A stretch of 64,000 bases of DNA. Source: an uncultured Oscillibacter sp. Its GTDB lineage: Bacteria > Bacillota > Clostridia > Oscillospirales > Oscillospiraceae. Shown one piece after another: positions 24,911 to 32,974 of the stretch (positions are counted from its first letter, which is position 1; every line of letters begins with the position of its first letter). The translations under genes were made by a program, and so were the position numbers. Location of the stretch: the NCBI GenBank assembly GCA_910583785.1, contig CAJTZK010000009.1, forward strand, positions 1 through 64,000, in the 5' to 3' direction. The notes below the pieces were generated by a model, which searched no databases, had not been told where the DNA came from, and worked only from the letters and a program-made list of their open reading frames with translations.

Positions 24911-25417
24911 GTTTAAGGAGACGGTTTAAGGAATGTCCGACCGCGCATTTTTAGAGAGGAAACCTGTAGGGGAGGGCCTGCGCGTCCGCCCCGCTTTCCA
25001 AAAATGCCGGGGCAAAGGGCGGGCCCATCGGTCTGTCCTTCTCCTGGGGCCTGGCGCCTCCGGACATTCTTTCTTAAAATACGCGGTAGGACACTCCCGT
25101 AATTTGTGAGGAATATCTTGTTAAGCGCAGATAACGGAATAAGCGGTACCCCATTCCGGACAAGGCGGCGGGCAGCCAAGGCCGTTTACAACCTTTTCCG
25201 GTACCCATGGCAAAAACGGATTACCGGAAATGTATGCTCTGGGCCGCCTTATTTTCATTTTAGACGCCCTCCGGTTTGCCGGGCCATGCTCCATCCTGAA
25301 ACATGGCCCGCTCTATTATTTTACCGGATGCAACATTCTACAGGCACTTGCGGACATGGAAGGCAAAAAAGAAAGCCGGAAAAAAATCGTATGGTGGTGC
25401 AAACCATTCCGCGTTTG
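24911..25417. repeat. Intergenic region with dispersed repeat, copy B
   Basis: Blocks at 24963-24992 (CCTGTAGGGGAGGGCCTGCG) and 25037-25060 (CCTTCTCCTGGGGCCTGGCG) resemble blocks at 1,200-1,250. The remainder to the promoter shows no coding region. Confidence 0.45.
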
Positions 25418-25426
25418 TGCTATAAT
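25418..25426 (+). promoter_or_regulatory. Extended -10 promoter for the DMT transporter
   Basis: TGCTATAAT gives a TGn extension and consensus TATAAT at 25421-25426, 60 bp before the ATG. No good -35 box is visible, as allowed for extended -10 promoters. Confidence 0.6.
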
Positions 25427-25485
25427 GGCCCCAAGGTGGACCGGCGGAGGCCGGGAACCTCGAACTGGTTAAAGAAGGCGGTCTT

Positions 25486-26349
25486 ATGTGGATACTGTTT
25501 GCGTTTGCCTCGGCCCTCTTCGCGGGGCTTACCGCTATTTTGGCTAAGTGCGGCGTCCGCCGGGCGGATTCCACCGTGGCTACGGCCATCCGTACGATCA
25601 TTGTGCTGGCGTTTTCCTGGGGAATGGTCTTTCTCACGGGCGCCCAGTCCGGATTAGGGGCTGTTGGAGGGAGGACGCTGCTGTTCCTGGTTCTCTCCGG
25701 CCTGGCCACCGGGGCCTCCTGGCTGTGCTATTTCCGGGCCTTGCAGCTGGGGGACGTCAACAAGGTCACCCCCGTTGACAAGAGCAGCACGGTACTGGCC
25801 ATCCTCCTGGCCTTCGTCTTTTTGCGGGAGCCCATCAGCGTTTACAAGGCCCTGGGCATGCTGGGCGTTGGAGCGGGGACCTATCTGATGATCGAGAAAA
25901 AGGCCGCGGGCAAGCTGGAAAAACAGTCCGGCCTCTGGCTGCCCTACGCCTTGGGCTCCGCCGTGTTCGCCAGCCTTACCGCTATCTTGGGCAAGCTGGG
26001 CATCAGCGGCGTGGACTCCAACCTGGGCACGGCCATCCGCACTTGCGTGGTGCTGGTGATGGCCTGGGCCATGGTCTTCGCCGCCGGAAAGGGGCCCGCC
26101 CTTAAAGCGGTGCCCCGGGAGGAACTGGGGTTTATCTGCCTGTCGGGCCTGGCCACCGGGGCCTCCTGGCTGTGTTACTACCGGGCCTTGCAGGACGGGC
26201 CCGCCAGCGTGGTGGTGCCCGTCGACAAGCTGAGCATCTTGGTGACGGTGGCCTTCTCCGGCCTTGTTTTCCACGAGAAGCTGAGCCGGAAGGCGGCGCT
26301 GGGGCTGGCCCTTCTCACGGGCGGGACGCTGGTCATGCTCCGGGGCTGA
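25486..26349 (+). CDS. EamA/DMT-superfamily transporter
   Basis: Membrane protein of 287 aa with 10 hydrophobic segments, arranged as two EamA repeats. The two halves still align: LATGASWLCYFRALQLGD near residue 72 and LATGASWLCYYRALQDGP near 220, each followed by a VTPVDKSS/VVPVDKLS motif. DMT transporters export metabolites, amino acids or drugs; the substrate is not predictable here. Single-gene unit with its own promoter, downstream of the accessory island. Confidence 0.88.
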   Translation: MWILFAFASALFAGLTAILAKCGVRRADSTVATAIRTIIVLAFSWGMVFLTGAQSGLGAVGGRTLLFLVLSGLATGASWLCYFRALQLGDVNKVTPVDKSSTVLAILLAFVFLREPISVYKALGMLGVGAGTYLMIEKKAAGKLEKQSGLWLPYALGSAVFASLTAILGKLGISGVDSNLGTAIRTCVVLVMAWAMVFAAGKGPALKAVPREELGFICLSGLATGASWLCYYRALQDGPASVVVPVDKLSILVTVAFSGLVFHEKLSRKAALGLALLTGGTLVMLRG

Positions 26350-26518
26350 AGGGGGGAAGCGGGCCCGGTTTGCGGCGTGTCCCGTCCGGGAACTGGGAGG
26401 CAGCTGGCCTTTTGACCAAAATTTCCGGTTTTTTTAGGTGCTTTTGCAATGGACTTTTTGCCGGGACGGGTGTACAATCAGGTTGTTTACAACTGAAACG
26501 AAGGGAGCAATGACTGCT

Positions 26519-27031
26519 ATGCTGAGTGAAAAAGTCGCAGCCCTGCTGAACGAGCAGGTCAACAAGGAGTTCTATTCCGCCTACCTGTACTTGGACTTCT
26601 CCAATTACTTCGAGGCCCGGGGCCTGGATGGTTTCGCCAACTGGTACAAGATCCAGGCCCAGGAAGAGCGGGACCACGCTATGCTCTTTTACCAGTATCT
26701 CCACAATAACAACGCCAAGGTTACCTTGGGCGCCATCGCCCAGCCGGACAAAGTGCTGGACAGCGACATGGCCGTGCTGAAGGCGGGCCTGGAGCACGAG
26801 CTCTATGTCACCGGGCTGATCAACACCATCTATGCCGCCGCCTACGAGGAAAAGGACTTCCGCACAATGCAGTTCCTGGACTGGTTTGTCAAGGAACAGG
26901 GCGAGGAGGAGGACAACGCCAACGACCTGATCTCCAAGATGGAGCTCTTTGGCTCCGATCCCAAGAGCCTGTACATGCTGAACAGCGAGCTGGCGGGCCG
27001 CGTCTACAGCGCGCCTTCCCTGGTCCTGTAA
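26519..27031 (+). CDS. Ferritin (bacterial non-haem, FtnA type)
   Basis: Iron-storage protein of 170 aa, usual length, which oxidises Fe(II) and stores ferric mineral in a 24-mer cage. Ferroxidase ligands are visible: E17 in NKEF, E50 and H53 in QEERDH, E94, Q127 and E130 in KEQGEEE. I start at ATG 26519 because AAGGGAG at 26501-26507 is about 11 nt upstream; ATG 26510, three residues earlier, is too close. Monocistronic, ending in the shared terminator at 27,052. Confidence 0.95.
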   Translation: MLSEKVAALLNEQVNKEFYSAYLYLDFSNYFEARGLDGFANWYKIQAQEERDHAMLFYQYLHNNNAKVTLGAIAQPDKVLDSDMAVLKAGLEHELYVTGLINTIYAAAYEEKDFRTMQFLDWFVKEQGEEEDNANDLISKMELFGSDPKSLYMLNSELAGRVYSAPSLVL

Positions 27032-27051
27032 GGGACCGCTTCCCAAGCGTA

Positions 27052-27089
27052 AAAAGAGGCCCGGAGGAGCGTTCCTCCGGGCCTCTTTT
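27052..27089. terminator. Bidirectional terminator, ferritin versus pot operon
   Basis: A perfect 17-bp stem (27052-27068 with 27073-27089), loop GCGT, A-run on the left and T-run on the right. It ends both the plus-strand ferritin and the minus-strand thioesterase transcripts. Confidence 0.9.
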
Positions 27090-27099
27090 GATGGCCGCA

Positions 27100-27495
27100 T
27101 CAGCCGTTCAATTTTCCGTTGCACTTAGCCAGGAATTTCCCGCTGTTGATGATGGCCCGGGTATGGACCCCCTTGCCGATGGGGCCCTTCTCATCCCAGG
27201 CGGTGACCTGGAAGTCCACCATTTTCCCGTTCTCCGACACGGCGGTGATCTCCGCCTCGGCAAAGACCTTCATGCCCACGGGGGTGGGCGCGTCGTGGGT
27301 GATGTCCAGATGGGTGCCCACGCTGCCTTGGCCCTCCGCCAGGAAGGACTGGAGGGCCGTCAAGGCGGCGTTTTCCATCATGGCGGCCATAAAGGGCGTG
27401 CCGAAGACCGGGAGGGCCCCGGAGCCCACGGCCTTGGCGGTGAGCTCCGGGGTGACGGCCTGCTCTAAGCGGCATTTCGTTCCAATCAAAATCAT
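27100..27495 (-). CDS. Hotdog-fold thioesterase, FlK (fluoroacetyl-CoA thioesterase)-like
   Basis: 131 aa, length typical of the FlK-like hotdog family. It has VFGTPFMAAMMENAA in the central helix (the Glu that polarises the substrate in this family) and THLDITHDAPTPVGM with the conserved His. I start at ATG 27495, preceded by AAGGAG in the 11-bp gap after the potCD stop; the frame is open 11 more residues without a site. It is the last gene of the polyamine operon; the link to polyamines is unclear (hydrolysis of acyl-CoA by-products is possible). Confidence 0.8.
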   Translation of the reverse strand: MILIGTKCRLEQAVTPELTAKAVGSGALPVFGTPFMAAMMENAALTALQSFLAEGQGSVGTHLDITHDAPTPVGMKVFAEAEITAVSENGKMVDFQVTAWDEKGPIGKGVHTRAIINSGKFLAKCNGKLNG

Positions 27496-27506
27496 AAGCG
27501 CTCTCC

Positions 27507-29495
27507 TTAAATACCTAATTCCGTCCAAAGGTCGTTGTACAGCTTCCGGGTCTCCAGGGGCAGGACCAGATAGGCCTCGCAGCGGTCCAATATCTCTGCG
27601 GGTGCGGCGATGATATCATAGGTCTCCTGGTCCAGCTCCTCCTCATAGAGGTCCTCGTAGTAGGCGGGGTACTGCTCCAGGGCCTCCTGATTGGGGGAGG
27701 CGTACCAGAGATAGTCCATGTTTTTCAGGTTTGCTTCGGTGGAGGCGATGAAGTTGATCCAGGCCATGGCCTCATCGTAGTGGGGGGCATTTTTCAGCAC
27801 GCACATGGCGTCCATAAACCAGTTGGAGCCCTCCTCCGGGACCACGAAGGCAAGGTCCCCGTTGTTCTCCAGCATGGTGAGGTAGTCCCCGGCGTAGTAC
27901 ACGCCGATGGCGGCGTTGCCGCCCTCCAGCTTCTGGAAAATCTCGTCCATGACGAAGGACTGGTACACGCCCCGGTCCTTGGCGTCCTTGAGCAGCTGGA
28001 AGGCCTCCCGGAGCTCCGCCTCGTCGGCGGTATTCAGGGAGTAGCCCAGGTAACTGAGGGCCGTGGCCATGGCGTCCCGGGAGTTGCGGAACATCAGCAC
28101 GTTCCCGGCGTAGCGCTCGTCAAACAGGGCGGACCAGCTGGTAATGGGCTCCTCCACCATGGAGGTGTTGTAGATAATGCCCACGGTGCCCCAGGCGTAG
28201 GGAACGCTGTAACGCTCCTCCGGGTCGTAAGTCAGGCCCTTGAAGCGGCTGGAAATCAGGGCGTAGTTGGGAATCTGGCGGTAATCCAGCTCTGCCAGCA
28301 TGTCCTCCTCAACGAGCTGGGAGATCATGTAGTCGGAGGGGACAATGACATCGTAGTCTCCCGCGCCGCTTTTCAGCAGGGAGTATAGGGCCTCGTTGCT
28401 CTCGGCGGTCTGGTAGTTGACGGCGATGCCGGTTTCTTCTTCAAATTGGGTGATCAGGTCCTCGTCGATATACTCGCCCCAGCTGCACACGTTCACCACT
28501 GGCTGGGCGTTGGTGGCCCCGGTGAGGAGGACCACCGCGATGAGGAAGGAGGCGGCCAGGACCGCCGCCGCGCCCCGGCGGACCATGCGGCCCTTGGGCG
28601 TGTCCAGCATCTGGGCCAGCTTCTGGGAGGCGGGATGGCGCTCCCCGCCAGTGCGCTCCGCCCGGGCCTCCCGGAGGTTGACGATGACCAGCAGGAAAAG
28701 CACCGTCACAAAGAGCAGGGTGGACACGGCGTTGATCTCCGGCGTCACCCGCTTTTTCGTCATGCCGTAAATGGTCATGGCCAGGGTGGAGCTGGAGGAC
28801 CCGGCGGTGAAGTAGCTGATGATGAAGTCGTCCACGCTCATGGTAAAGGCCGTCAGGGCCCCGGAGGCGATGCCGGGCTTAATCTCCGGGAGGATGACCT
28901 TCCAGAAGGCCTGCATCCAGGTGCAGCCCAGGTCCTGGGCGGCGTCCACCAGGTTCTTGTCCATCTGCCGGAGCTTGGGGCCCACGGAGAGGATGACGTA
29001 GGGGATGTTGAAGGTGACGTGGGCGATGAGCAGCGTCCCAAAGCCCAAGGTCAGGCGCTCTGGCAGGACTACCACGCTTTGGACGCCGTTGAACCAGACG
29101 GAGAAGTCCCCCCAGAAGGTGAAAAAGGCCACGAAAAACAGGCACATGGCCACGCCCGTCACAATGTCGGCGTTCATCATCGGGATGCTGTTGACCGTGT
29201 TCAGGGCCGTCCGGGAGCGCCGCCGGAGGCTGTAAAAGCCGATGGCGGCGAAGGTCCCCGCTATGGTGGCAACCGCCGTGGCCAGCAGGGAGACCAGCAG
29301 CGTAGTGTAGACGCTGCGCATAATGAGGCGGTTCTGGAACAGGGACTTGTACCAGTCCAGGGAGAAGCCCGTCCAGACGGTGTTGCTGTTGCCTTTATTA
29401 AAGGAGAAGACAATCAGCAGCAGGATGGGCGCGTAAAGGAAGAGGAAGACCAGGGCCATAAGGGCCCGGCTGCCCAGGCGGTTCCGGCTTTTCAT
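27507..29495 (-). CDS. potCD: Fused polyamine ABC permease/substrate-binding protein (PotC-PotD)
   Basis: A single 662-aa protein. Residues 1-280 are a PotC-type permease with 6 membrane segments and the coupling motif VDAAQDLGCTWMQAFWKVIL. A further hydrophobic segment (about 310-330) acts as a membrane anchor, and from about 333 (NVCSWGEYIDEDLI) to the end is a PotD/PotF-type spermidine/putrescine-binding domain. Separate proteins in E. coli; fused forms are known in some Firmicutes. Overlaps the potB stop by 4 bp, so translation is coupled. The tether makes a lipobox unnecessary. Confidence 0.93.
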   Translation of the reverse strand: MKSRNRLGSRALMALVFLFLYAPILLLIVFSFNKGNSNTVWTGFSLDWYKSLFQNRLIMRSVYTTLLVSLLATAVATIAGTFAAIGFYSLRRRSRTALNTVNSIPMMNADIVTGVAMCLFFVAFFTFWGDFSVWFNGVQSVVVLPERLTLGFGTLLIAHVTFNIPYVILSVGPKLRQMDKNLVDAAQDLGCTWMQAFWKVILPEIKPGIASGALTAFTMSVDDFIISYFTAGSSSSTLAMTIYGMTKKRVTPEINAVSTLLFVTVLFLLVIVNLREARAERTGGERHPASQKLAQMLDTPKGRMVRRGAAAVLAASFLIAVVLLTGATNAQPVVNVCSWGEYIDEDLITQFEEETGIAVNYQTAESNEALYSLLKSGAGDYDVIVPSDYMISQLVEEDMLAELDYRQIPNYALISSRFKGLTYDPEERYSVPYAWGTVGIIYNTSMVEEPITSWSALFDERYAGNVLMFRNSRDAMATALSYLGYSLNTADEAELREAFQLLKDAKDRGVYQSFVMDEIFQKLEGGNAAIGVYYAGDYLTMLENNGDLAFVVPEEGSNWFMDAMCVLKNAPHYDEAMAWINFIASTEANLKNMDYLWYASPNQEALEQYPAYYEDLYEEELDQETYDIIAAPAEILDRCEAYLVLPLETRKLYNDLWTELGI

Positions 29496-30346
29496 AGGAT
29501 CACCGCCTGTTCCTCGCCCTCGCCAAAGCGGTTCATGACCACCATGCAGACGACGACGATGACCATCATCACCAGGGAGATGGCGGCTCCCAGCTGGGGA
29601 TTATAAGCCCCGCCCAGGAACTGCTGCTCAATCAGGTCCCCCAGCAAAAGCTCCGTGCCGCCGCCCAGCATCTTGCTGATGGCAAAGGTGGAGACGGAGG
29701 GGACGAATACCATGGTGATGCCGGAGAGGACCCCCGGCAGGGAAAGGGGCAGAATGACCCGGCGGAAGACGTTCACGCCGTCCGCGCCCAGGTCCCGGGC
29801 GGCCTCCACCAGGGAGCCGTCCAGCTTGACGATGACGGAGTAGATGGGCAGGATCATGAAGGGCAGGTAATTGTACACCATGCCCAGCACCACCGCCCCC
29901 TGGGTATTCATCATGGGGAAGTAATCCAGGCTGGTGCCGAAGAGCCCGTTGTACAGGCTGAGGAGGCCGGTCTTCTGGAAGACCTGGTTCAAAAGCCCGT
30001 TGTTCTCCAGAATGGACATCCAGGAATAGGTCCGCAGCAGGAAGTTGATCCACATGGGCAGCACGATGAGCACCATCGCCGCCCGCTGGAAGCGCTCGCC
30101 CTCCCGGCTCATCATATAGCTCACCGGGTAGCCGATGACCAGGCAGATCAGCGTGGCGATGAGGGCCAGCTTGAAGGACCGGCCAAAGACCACGGCGTAG
30201 GTGCCCATCTTGGAGAAGTTCTCCAGGGTGAAGCCGCCCAGGTCGTTGGAGAAGGCGTAGACCACCACCAGCACGATGGGGGCCACCACAAAGAGGGCCA
30301 TCCAGATGACATAGGGGATGGCGAACCGGGAGAGCTTAGGCTTCAT
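29492..30346 (-). CDS. potB: Polyamine ABC transporter permease PotB
   Basis: Permease of 284 aa with 6 membrane segments and the coupling motif VEAARDLGADGVNVFRRVIL near residues 178-197. It overlaps potA by 11 bp upstream and potCD by 4 bp downstream. With the PotC half of the fusion it forms the heterodimeric channel for spermidine/putrescine uptake. Confidence 0.93.
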   Translation of the reverse strand: MKPKLSRFAIPYVIWMALFVVAPIVLVVVYAFSNDLGGFTLENFSKMGTYAVVFGRSFKLALIATLICLVIGYPVSYMMSREGERFQRAAMVLIVLPMWINFLLRTYSWMSILENNGLLNQVFQKTGLLSLYNGLFGTSLDYFPMMNTQGAVVLGMVYNYLPFMILPIYSVIVKLDGSLVEAARDLGADGVNVFRRVILPLSLPGVLSGITMVFVPSVSTFAISKMLGGGTELLLGDLIEQQFLGGAYNPQLGAAISLVMMVIVVVCMVVMNRFGEGEEQAVIL

Positions 30347-31502
30347 CTCCGCCCTCCTCCGGTTCCACCGTGTCCAGCTCGTCGTACTCGTCGGAGAAGG
30401 AGGAGTAGTCGCCGTACAGGCCGGAGTACCGGCTTTTTTTCATGACGTGGATGCCGTCGGGGTCGATCTTAATGCCGATGCGGGCCCCCACGGGGGAGTG
30501 GTCCGTGGTCTGGATCAGCCACTTGAAGCCCCGGAAGTCCACAATGATGTCATACTGCATCCCCTTAAAGGTGACGTTGGTGACGGTGCCTGCCAGCTGT
30601 CCCTGCTCCACGGGGACGATGTCGATGTCCTCGGGCCGGATGACCACGTCCACGGGCTCGTTTTCAGAAAAGCCCCCGTCCAGGCAGGGAAACTGGCGGC
30701 CGTACATCTGGACCAGCTTATCCCGGACCATGACGCCGTCGATGATGTTGGATTCCCCGATGAAGTCCGCCACAAAGGCGTTTTTCGGCTCGTTGTAAAT
30801 ATCCTCGGGGGTACCGATCTGCTGGATGGTGCCCTTGTCCATGACCACAATGGTGTCGGACATGGTCAGGGCCTCCTCCTGATCGTGGGTGACATATATA
30901 AAGGTGATGCCCACTTGCTGCTGGATGCGCTTGAGCTCGATCTGCATGTCCTTGCGGAGCTTGAGATCGAGGGCCCCCAGGGGTTCGTCCAGCAGCAGGA
31001 CCTTGGGACGGTTGACCAGCGCCCGGGCGATGGCCACCCGCTGCTGCTGGCCACCGGAAAGGGCGTCTGTCCGCCGGTTTTCAAAGCCCTTCAAACTGAC
31101 GGCCTCCAGCATCTCCAGGACCCGCTGCCGGATTTCCTCCTCCGGGAGCTTCGTCTTCCGCTTGGGGTCCGACGGGTCTGGCCTGCGCTGCATCCGCAGG
31201 CCGAACGCGACGTTTTCAAAGACGTTCAGGTGCGGGAACAGGGCGTACTTTTGGAACACCGTGTTGATCTGCCGTTTGTAGGGCGGGACATCATTGATCC
31301 TCACACCGTCGAAGAGGACGTCTCCCGACAGTGGTGCCGTGAAGCCGCCGATAATCCGCAGCGTGGTGCTCTTGCCGCACCCGCTGGGCCCTAACAGTGT
31401 GAGGAACTCCTTGTCATTGATATACAGGTTTAAGTGATCGAGAACCAGCTCGTCGTCGTACGCCATGCAGAGATCCCGCAGGCGAATCAACTCTTTGGAC
31501 AT
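30336..31502 (-). CDS. potA: Polyamine ABC transporter ATPase PotA
   Basis: ATPase of 388 aa: Walker A GPSGCGKST (about 38-46), Q-loop FQKYALFPH, signature LSGGQQQRVAIARAL, Walker B VLLLDEPLGALD, switch THDQEEA, then a C-terminal TOBE regulatory domain from about 290. First gene of the pot operon, with GGGGGAGG just before the ATG. The acidic tail (about 360-388) is rich in Asp/Glu. Confidence 0.94.
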   Translation of the reverse strand: MSKELIRLRDLCMAYDDELVLDHLNLYINDKEFLTLLGPSGCGKSTTLRIIGGFTAPLSGDVLFDGVRINDVPPYKRQINTVFQKYALFPHLNVFENVAFGLRMQRRPDPSDPKRKTKLPEEEIRQRVLEMLEAVSLKGFENRRTDALSGGQQQRVAIARALVNRPKVLLLDEPLGALDLKLRKDMQIELKRIQQQVGITFIYVTHDQEEALTMSDTIVVMDKGTIQQIGTPEDIYNEPKNAFVADFIGESNIIDGVMVRDKLVQMYGRQFPCLDGGFSENEPVDVVIRPEDIDIVPVEQGQLAGTVTNVTFKGMQYDIIVDFRGFKWLIQTTDHSPVGARIGIKIDPDGIHVMKKSRYSGLYGDYSSFSDEYDELDTVEPEEGGDEA

Positions 31503-31733
31503 GTATCCTCCCCCGTTTCTTTTCTTGAAAGATGTGAGGCTCTTAGCAAATGCGCAGCATGAGCTTTAGAGCCTCAGAGCCACTTTGTGGCAAAGAAACA
31601 AAAGAACTTTAGCGCGCTGCGGGGTCTGGTGGTTGATTGAGCTGAAGCGGCGGCAACCAAGCGCGGCGTTCCTTGTGTCTCTTCTTTCCATCGCTTGAGA
31701 TTTGAATTTCCGTCGAAATTCAGCGATACCTGC
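31503..31733 (-). other. Long untranslated leader of the pot operon
   Basis: About 225 nt between the predicted start of transcription and the potA ATG. Its last part holds an 8-bp stem (31536-31543 with 31568-31575, GAGGCTCT/AGAGCCTC) and a small GCCAC/GTGGC hairpin. A 62-codon frame crosses it but lacks a clear ribosome site. No riboswitch class recognised. Confidence 0.45.
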
Positions 31734-31762
31734 ATGATAACGGAAGCGTCCTGAAATGTCAA
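31734..31762 (-). promoter_or_regulatory. Promoter of the pot operon
   Basis: On the minus strand TTGACA (31757-31762), 17-bp spacer, TATCAT (31734-31739). An excellent SigA match, back-to-back with the HAAS/PadR promoter about 45 bp away. Confidence 0.75.
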
Positions 31763-31781
31763 GGGAATTGTTGGGCGGCAA

Positions 31782-31803
31782 CTATTGATTTTTTTTACAG
31801 TAG
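31782..31803. promoter_or_regulatory. Candidate PadR operator, upstream copy
   Basis: CTATTG, T-rich spacer, CAGTAG: an imperfect version of the palindrome at 31847-31867, positioned just upstream of the -35 box. Confidence 0.45.
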
Positions 31804-31807
31804 TCTC

Positions 31808-31836
31808 TTGACTTTCAAAGGGGCACGGGTTATACT
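31808..31836 (+). promoter_or_regulatory. Promoter of the HAAS/padR pair
   Basis: TTGACT (31808-31813), 17-bp spacer, TATACT (31831-31836). Flanked on both sides by CAGTAG-containing sites, suggesting autoregulation by the PadR protein. Confidence 0.75.
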
Positions 31837-31846
31837 GGGAAAACAG

Positions 31847-31867
31847 CTACTGATAAATTTACAGTAG
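31847..31867. promoter_or_regulatory. Candidate PadR operator, downstream copy
   Basis: A near-palindrome with arms CTACTG/CAGTAG around an AT-rich 9-bp centre, immediately after the -10 box. This position and symmetry fit a dimeric winged-helix repressor. Confidence 0.55.
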
Positions 31868-31886
31868 TGCCGGAAGGGGCGGTATT

Positions 31887-32648
31887 ATGCGGTGGGATTA
31901 TCTTTCCCGGCTCAGCTTGGCGGCGAGGTGGTATCTGCCCCCGGCGGAGGCGGCGGAGGTGCTGGAGGATTACCGGGAGATCGTGGAAGGGCGGAGCGAG
32001 GAGGAGCTGCGGCGGGAGGTCGGGGGGCCCTCTGAAACTGTCCGGCGGCTGGCCCAGCCAAAGGCCTACCGGCGGTGGCTGAAGATCTTGGCCGTTTTAA
32101 CGGCTTGCGTGCTAGTTCCGATGGTCATGACCCGCGACGATGTATATTGGGGCCCGATCATTAGGCAGGTGTGCGCCCTCGCGCTCTGCGGGGGAATCGG
32201 CCTGTCCCTCCTGTGGTTCCAGCGGAATGGGACGCGGGAGGGCCGTTTGCCCAGGGGCATCGTGATACTGCTGGCTTTAATTCTGCTGGGGATGGCCTGG
32301 GTGTGGCTTTTGGCGGGACTTGTGCTGGGAGAATCCTGGGAGCGGCTGAACCTGGTGGCGGAAAGCGTCATCGCGCCCCTCACCCTGAATGGGTCCTTAA
32401 CCCTGGTGTTTTTCTTGATGGGGGCGGCAAGCCTTTTCGGGCTGGTAAAGGCCCGGCTGAGTGACCGCCGCTGGCGTGTGGTTTATGTCCTGGGCCTGAG
32501 CGGGACCATTCTGACGATCTCATTCTACCTGCTTCTGAGTAGCATGAACTTTGATGGATTCACTCCCGGCTGGTGGAGGCCCCATGTGATACGGTACATC
32601 GTCATTACCCTCCTGGGCCTCCTGGGAACGGGGGTATCCCTATGCTGA
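31887..32648 (+). CDS. HAAS/DUF1700-type multipass membrane protein
   Basis: 253 aa. Residues 3-55 form the charged helical HAAS-like module (VLEDYREIVEG then SEEELRREVGGPSE, the DUF1700 pattern of an 'ED-Y' helix followed by a Gly-Pro turn). Six membrane segments follow from about residue 66. Such modules are nearly always coded with a PadR regulator, as here: padR starts inside its last codons (7-bp overlap). Thought to sense membrane or antibiotic stress; the signal is unknown. The usual gene order is padR first; here it is second. Confidence 0.72.
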   Translation: MRWDYLSRLSLAARWYLPPAEAAEVLEDYREIVEGRSEEELRREVGGPSETVRRLAQPKAYRRWLKILAVLTACVLVPMVMTRDDVYWGPIIRQVCALALCGGIGLSLLWFQRNGTREGRLPRGIVILLALILLGMAWVWLLAGLVLGESWERLNLVAESVIAPLTLNGSLTLVFFLMGAASLFGLVKARLSDRRWRVVYVLGLSGTILTISFYLLLSSMNFDGFTPGWWRPHVIRYIVITLLGLLGTGVSLC

Positions 32649-32944
32649 AAAAAGACCTCCTGGAGCTCTGCCTCCTCCACCTGATGGCCCAGGGGGACCA
32701 GTACGGCTACGAGCTCCTGCGCCGCCTCCACGCCGTCTTTCCGGACGTGCAGGAAAGCGCCATTTACGCCATTCTCCGCGGCCTCTGCCGGGAGGGGTAC
32801 ACCGAGCGCTACCAGGGGGAGACCTCCGGCGGTCCCGCCCGGAAGTACTACCGCCTGACGGAAGCCGGAGAGGCCCGCCACGCCGCCCTGCTGGAGACCT
32901 GGCGGGAGACCCGGGACGCCCTGTCCGCCCTGGGAATTGAGTGA
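32642..32944 (+). CDS. PadR-family transcriptional regulator
   Basis: 100 aa, the typical size of short PadR proteins. Winged helix: LLELCLLHLMAQGDQYGYEL, then ESAIYAILRGLCREGYTERY and RKYYRLTEAGEA (the wing). It overlaps the membrane protein gene, so the two are translated together. Likely represses its own operon through the CTACTG...CAGTAG sites upstream. Confidence 0.92.
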   Translation: MLKKDLLELCLLHLMAQGDQYGYELLRRLHAVFPDVQESAIYAILRGLCREGYTERYQGETSGGPARKYYRLTEAGEARHAALLETWRETRDALSALGIE

Positions 32945-32946
32945 AG

Positions 32947-32974
32947 AAAGCCCGCCCATCGAGGGCGGGCTTTT
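32947..32974. terminator. Bidirectional terminator, padR versus pseudouridine synthase
   Basis: An 11-bp stem AAAGCCCGCCC/GGGCGGGCTTT (32947-32957 with 32963-32973). It overlaps the stop codon region of the minus-strand synthase gene and ends padR on the plus strand. Confidence 0.85.

Noticed and set aside
31566..31781. Small minus-strand frames (62-71 codons) in the pot leader
   Set aside because: Start codons lack ribosome sites and the peptides show no domain; treated as leader sequence.
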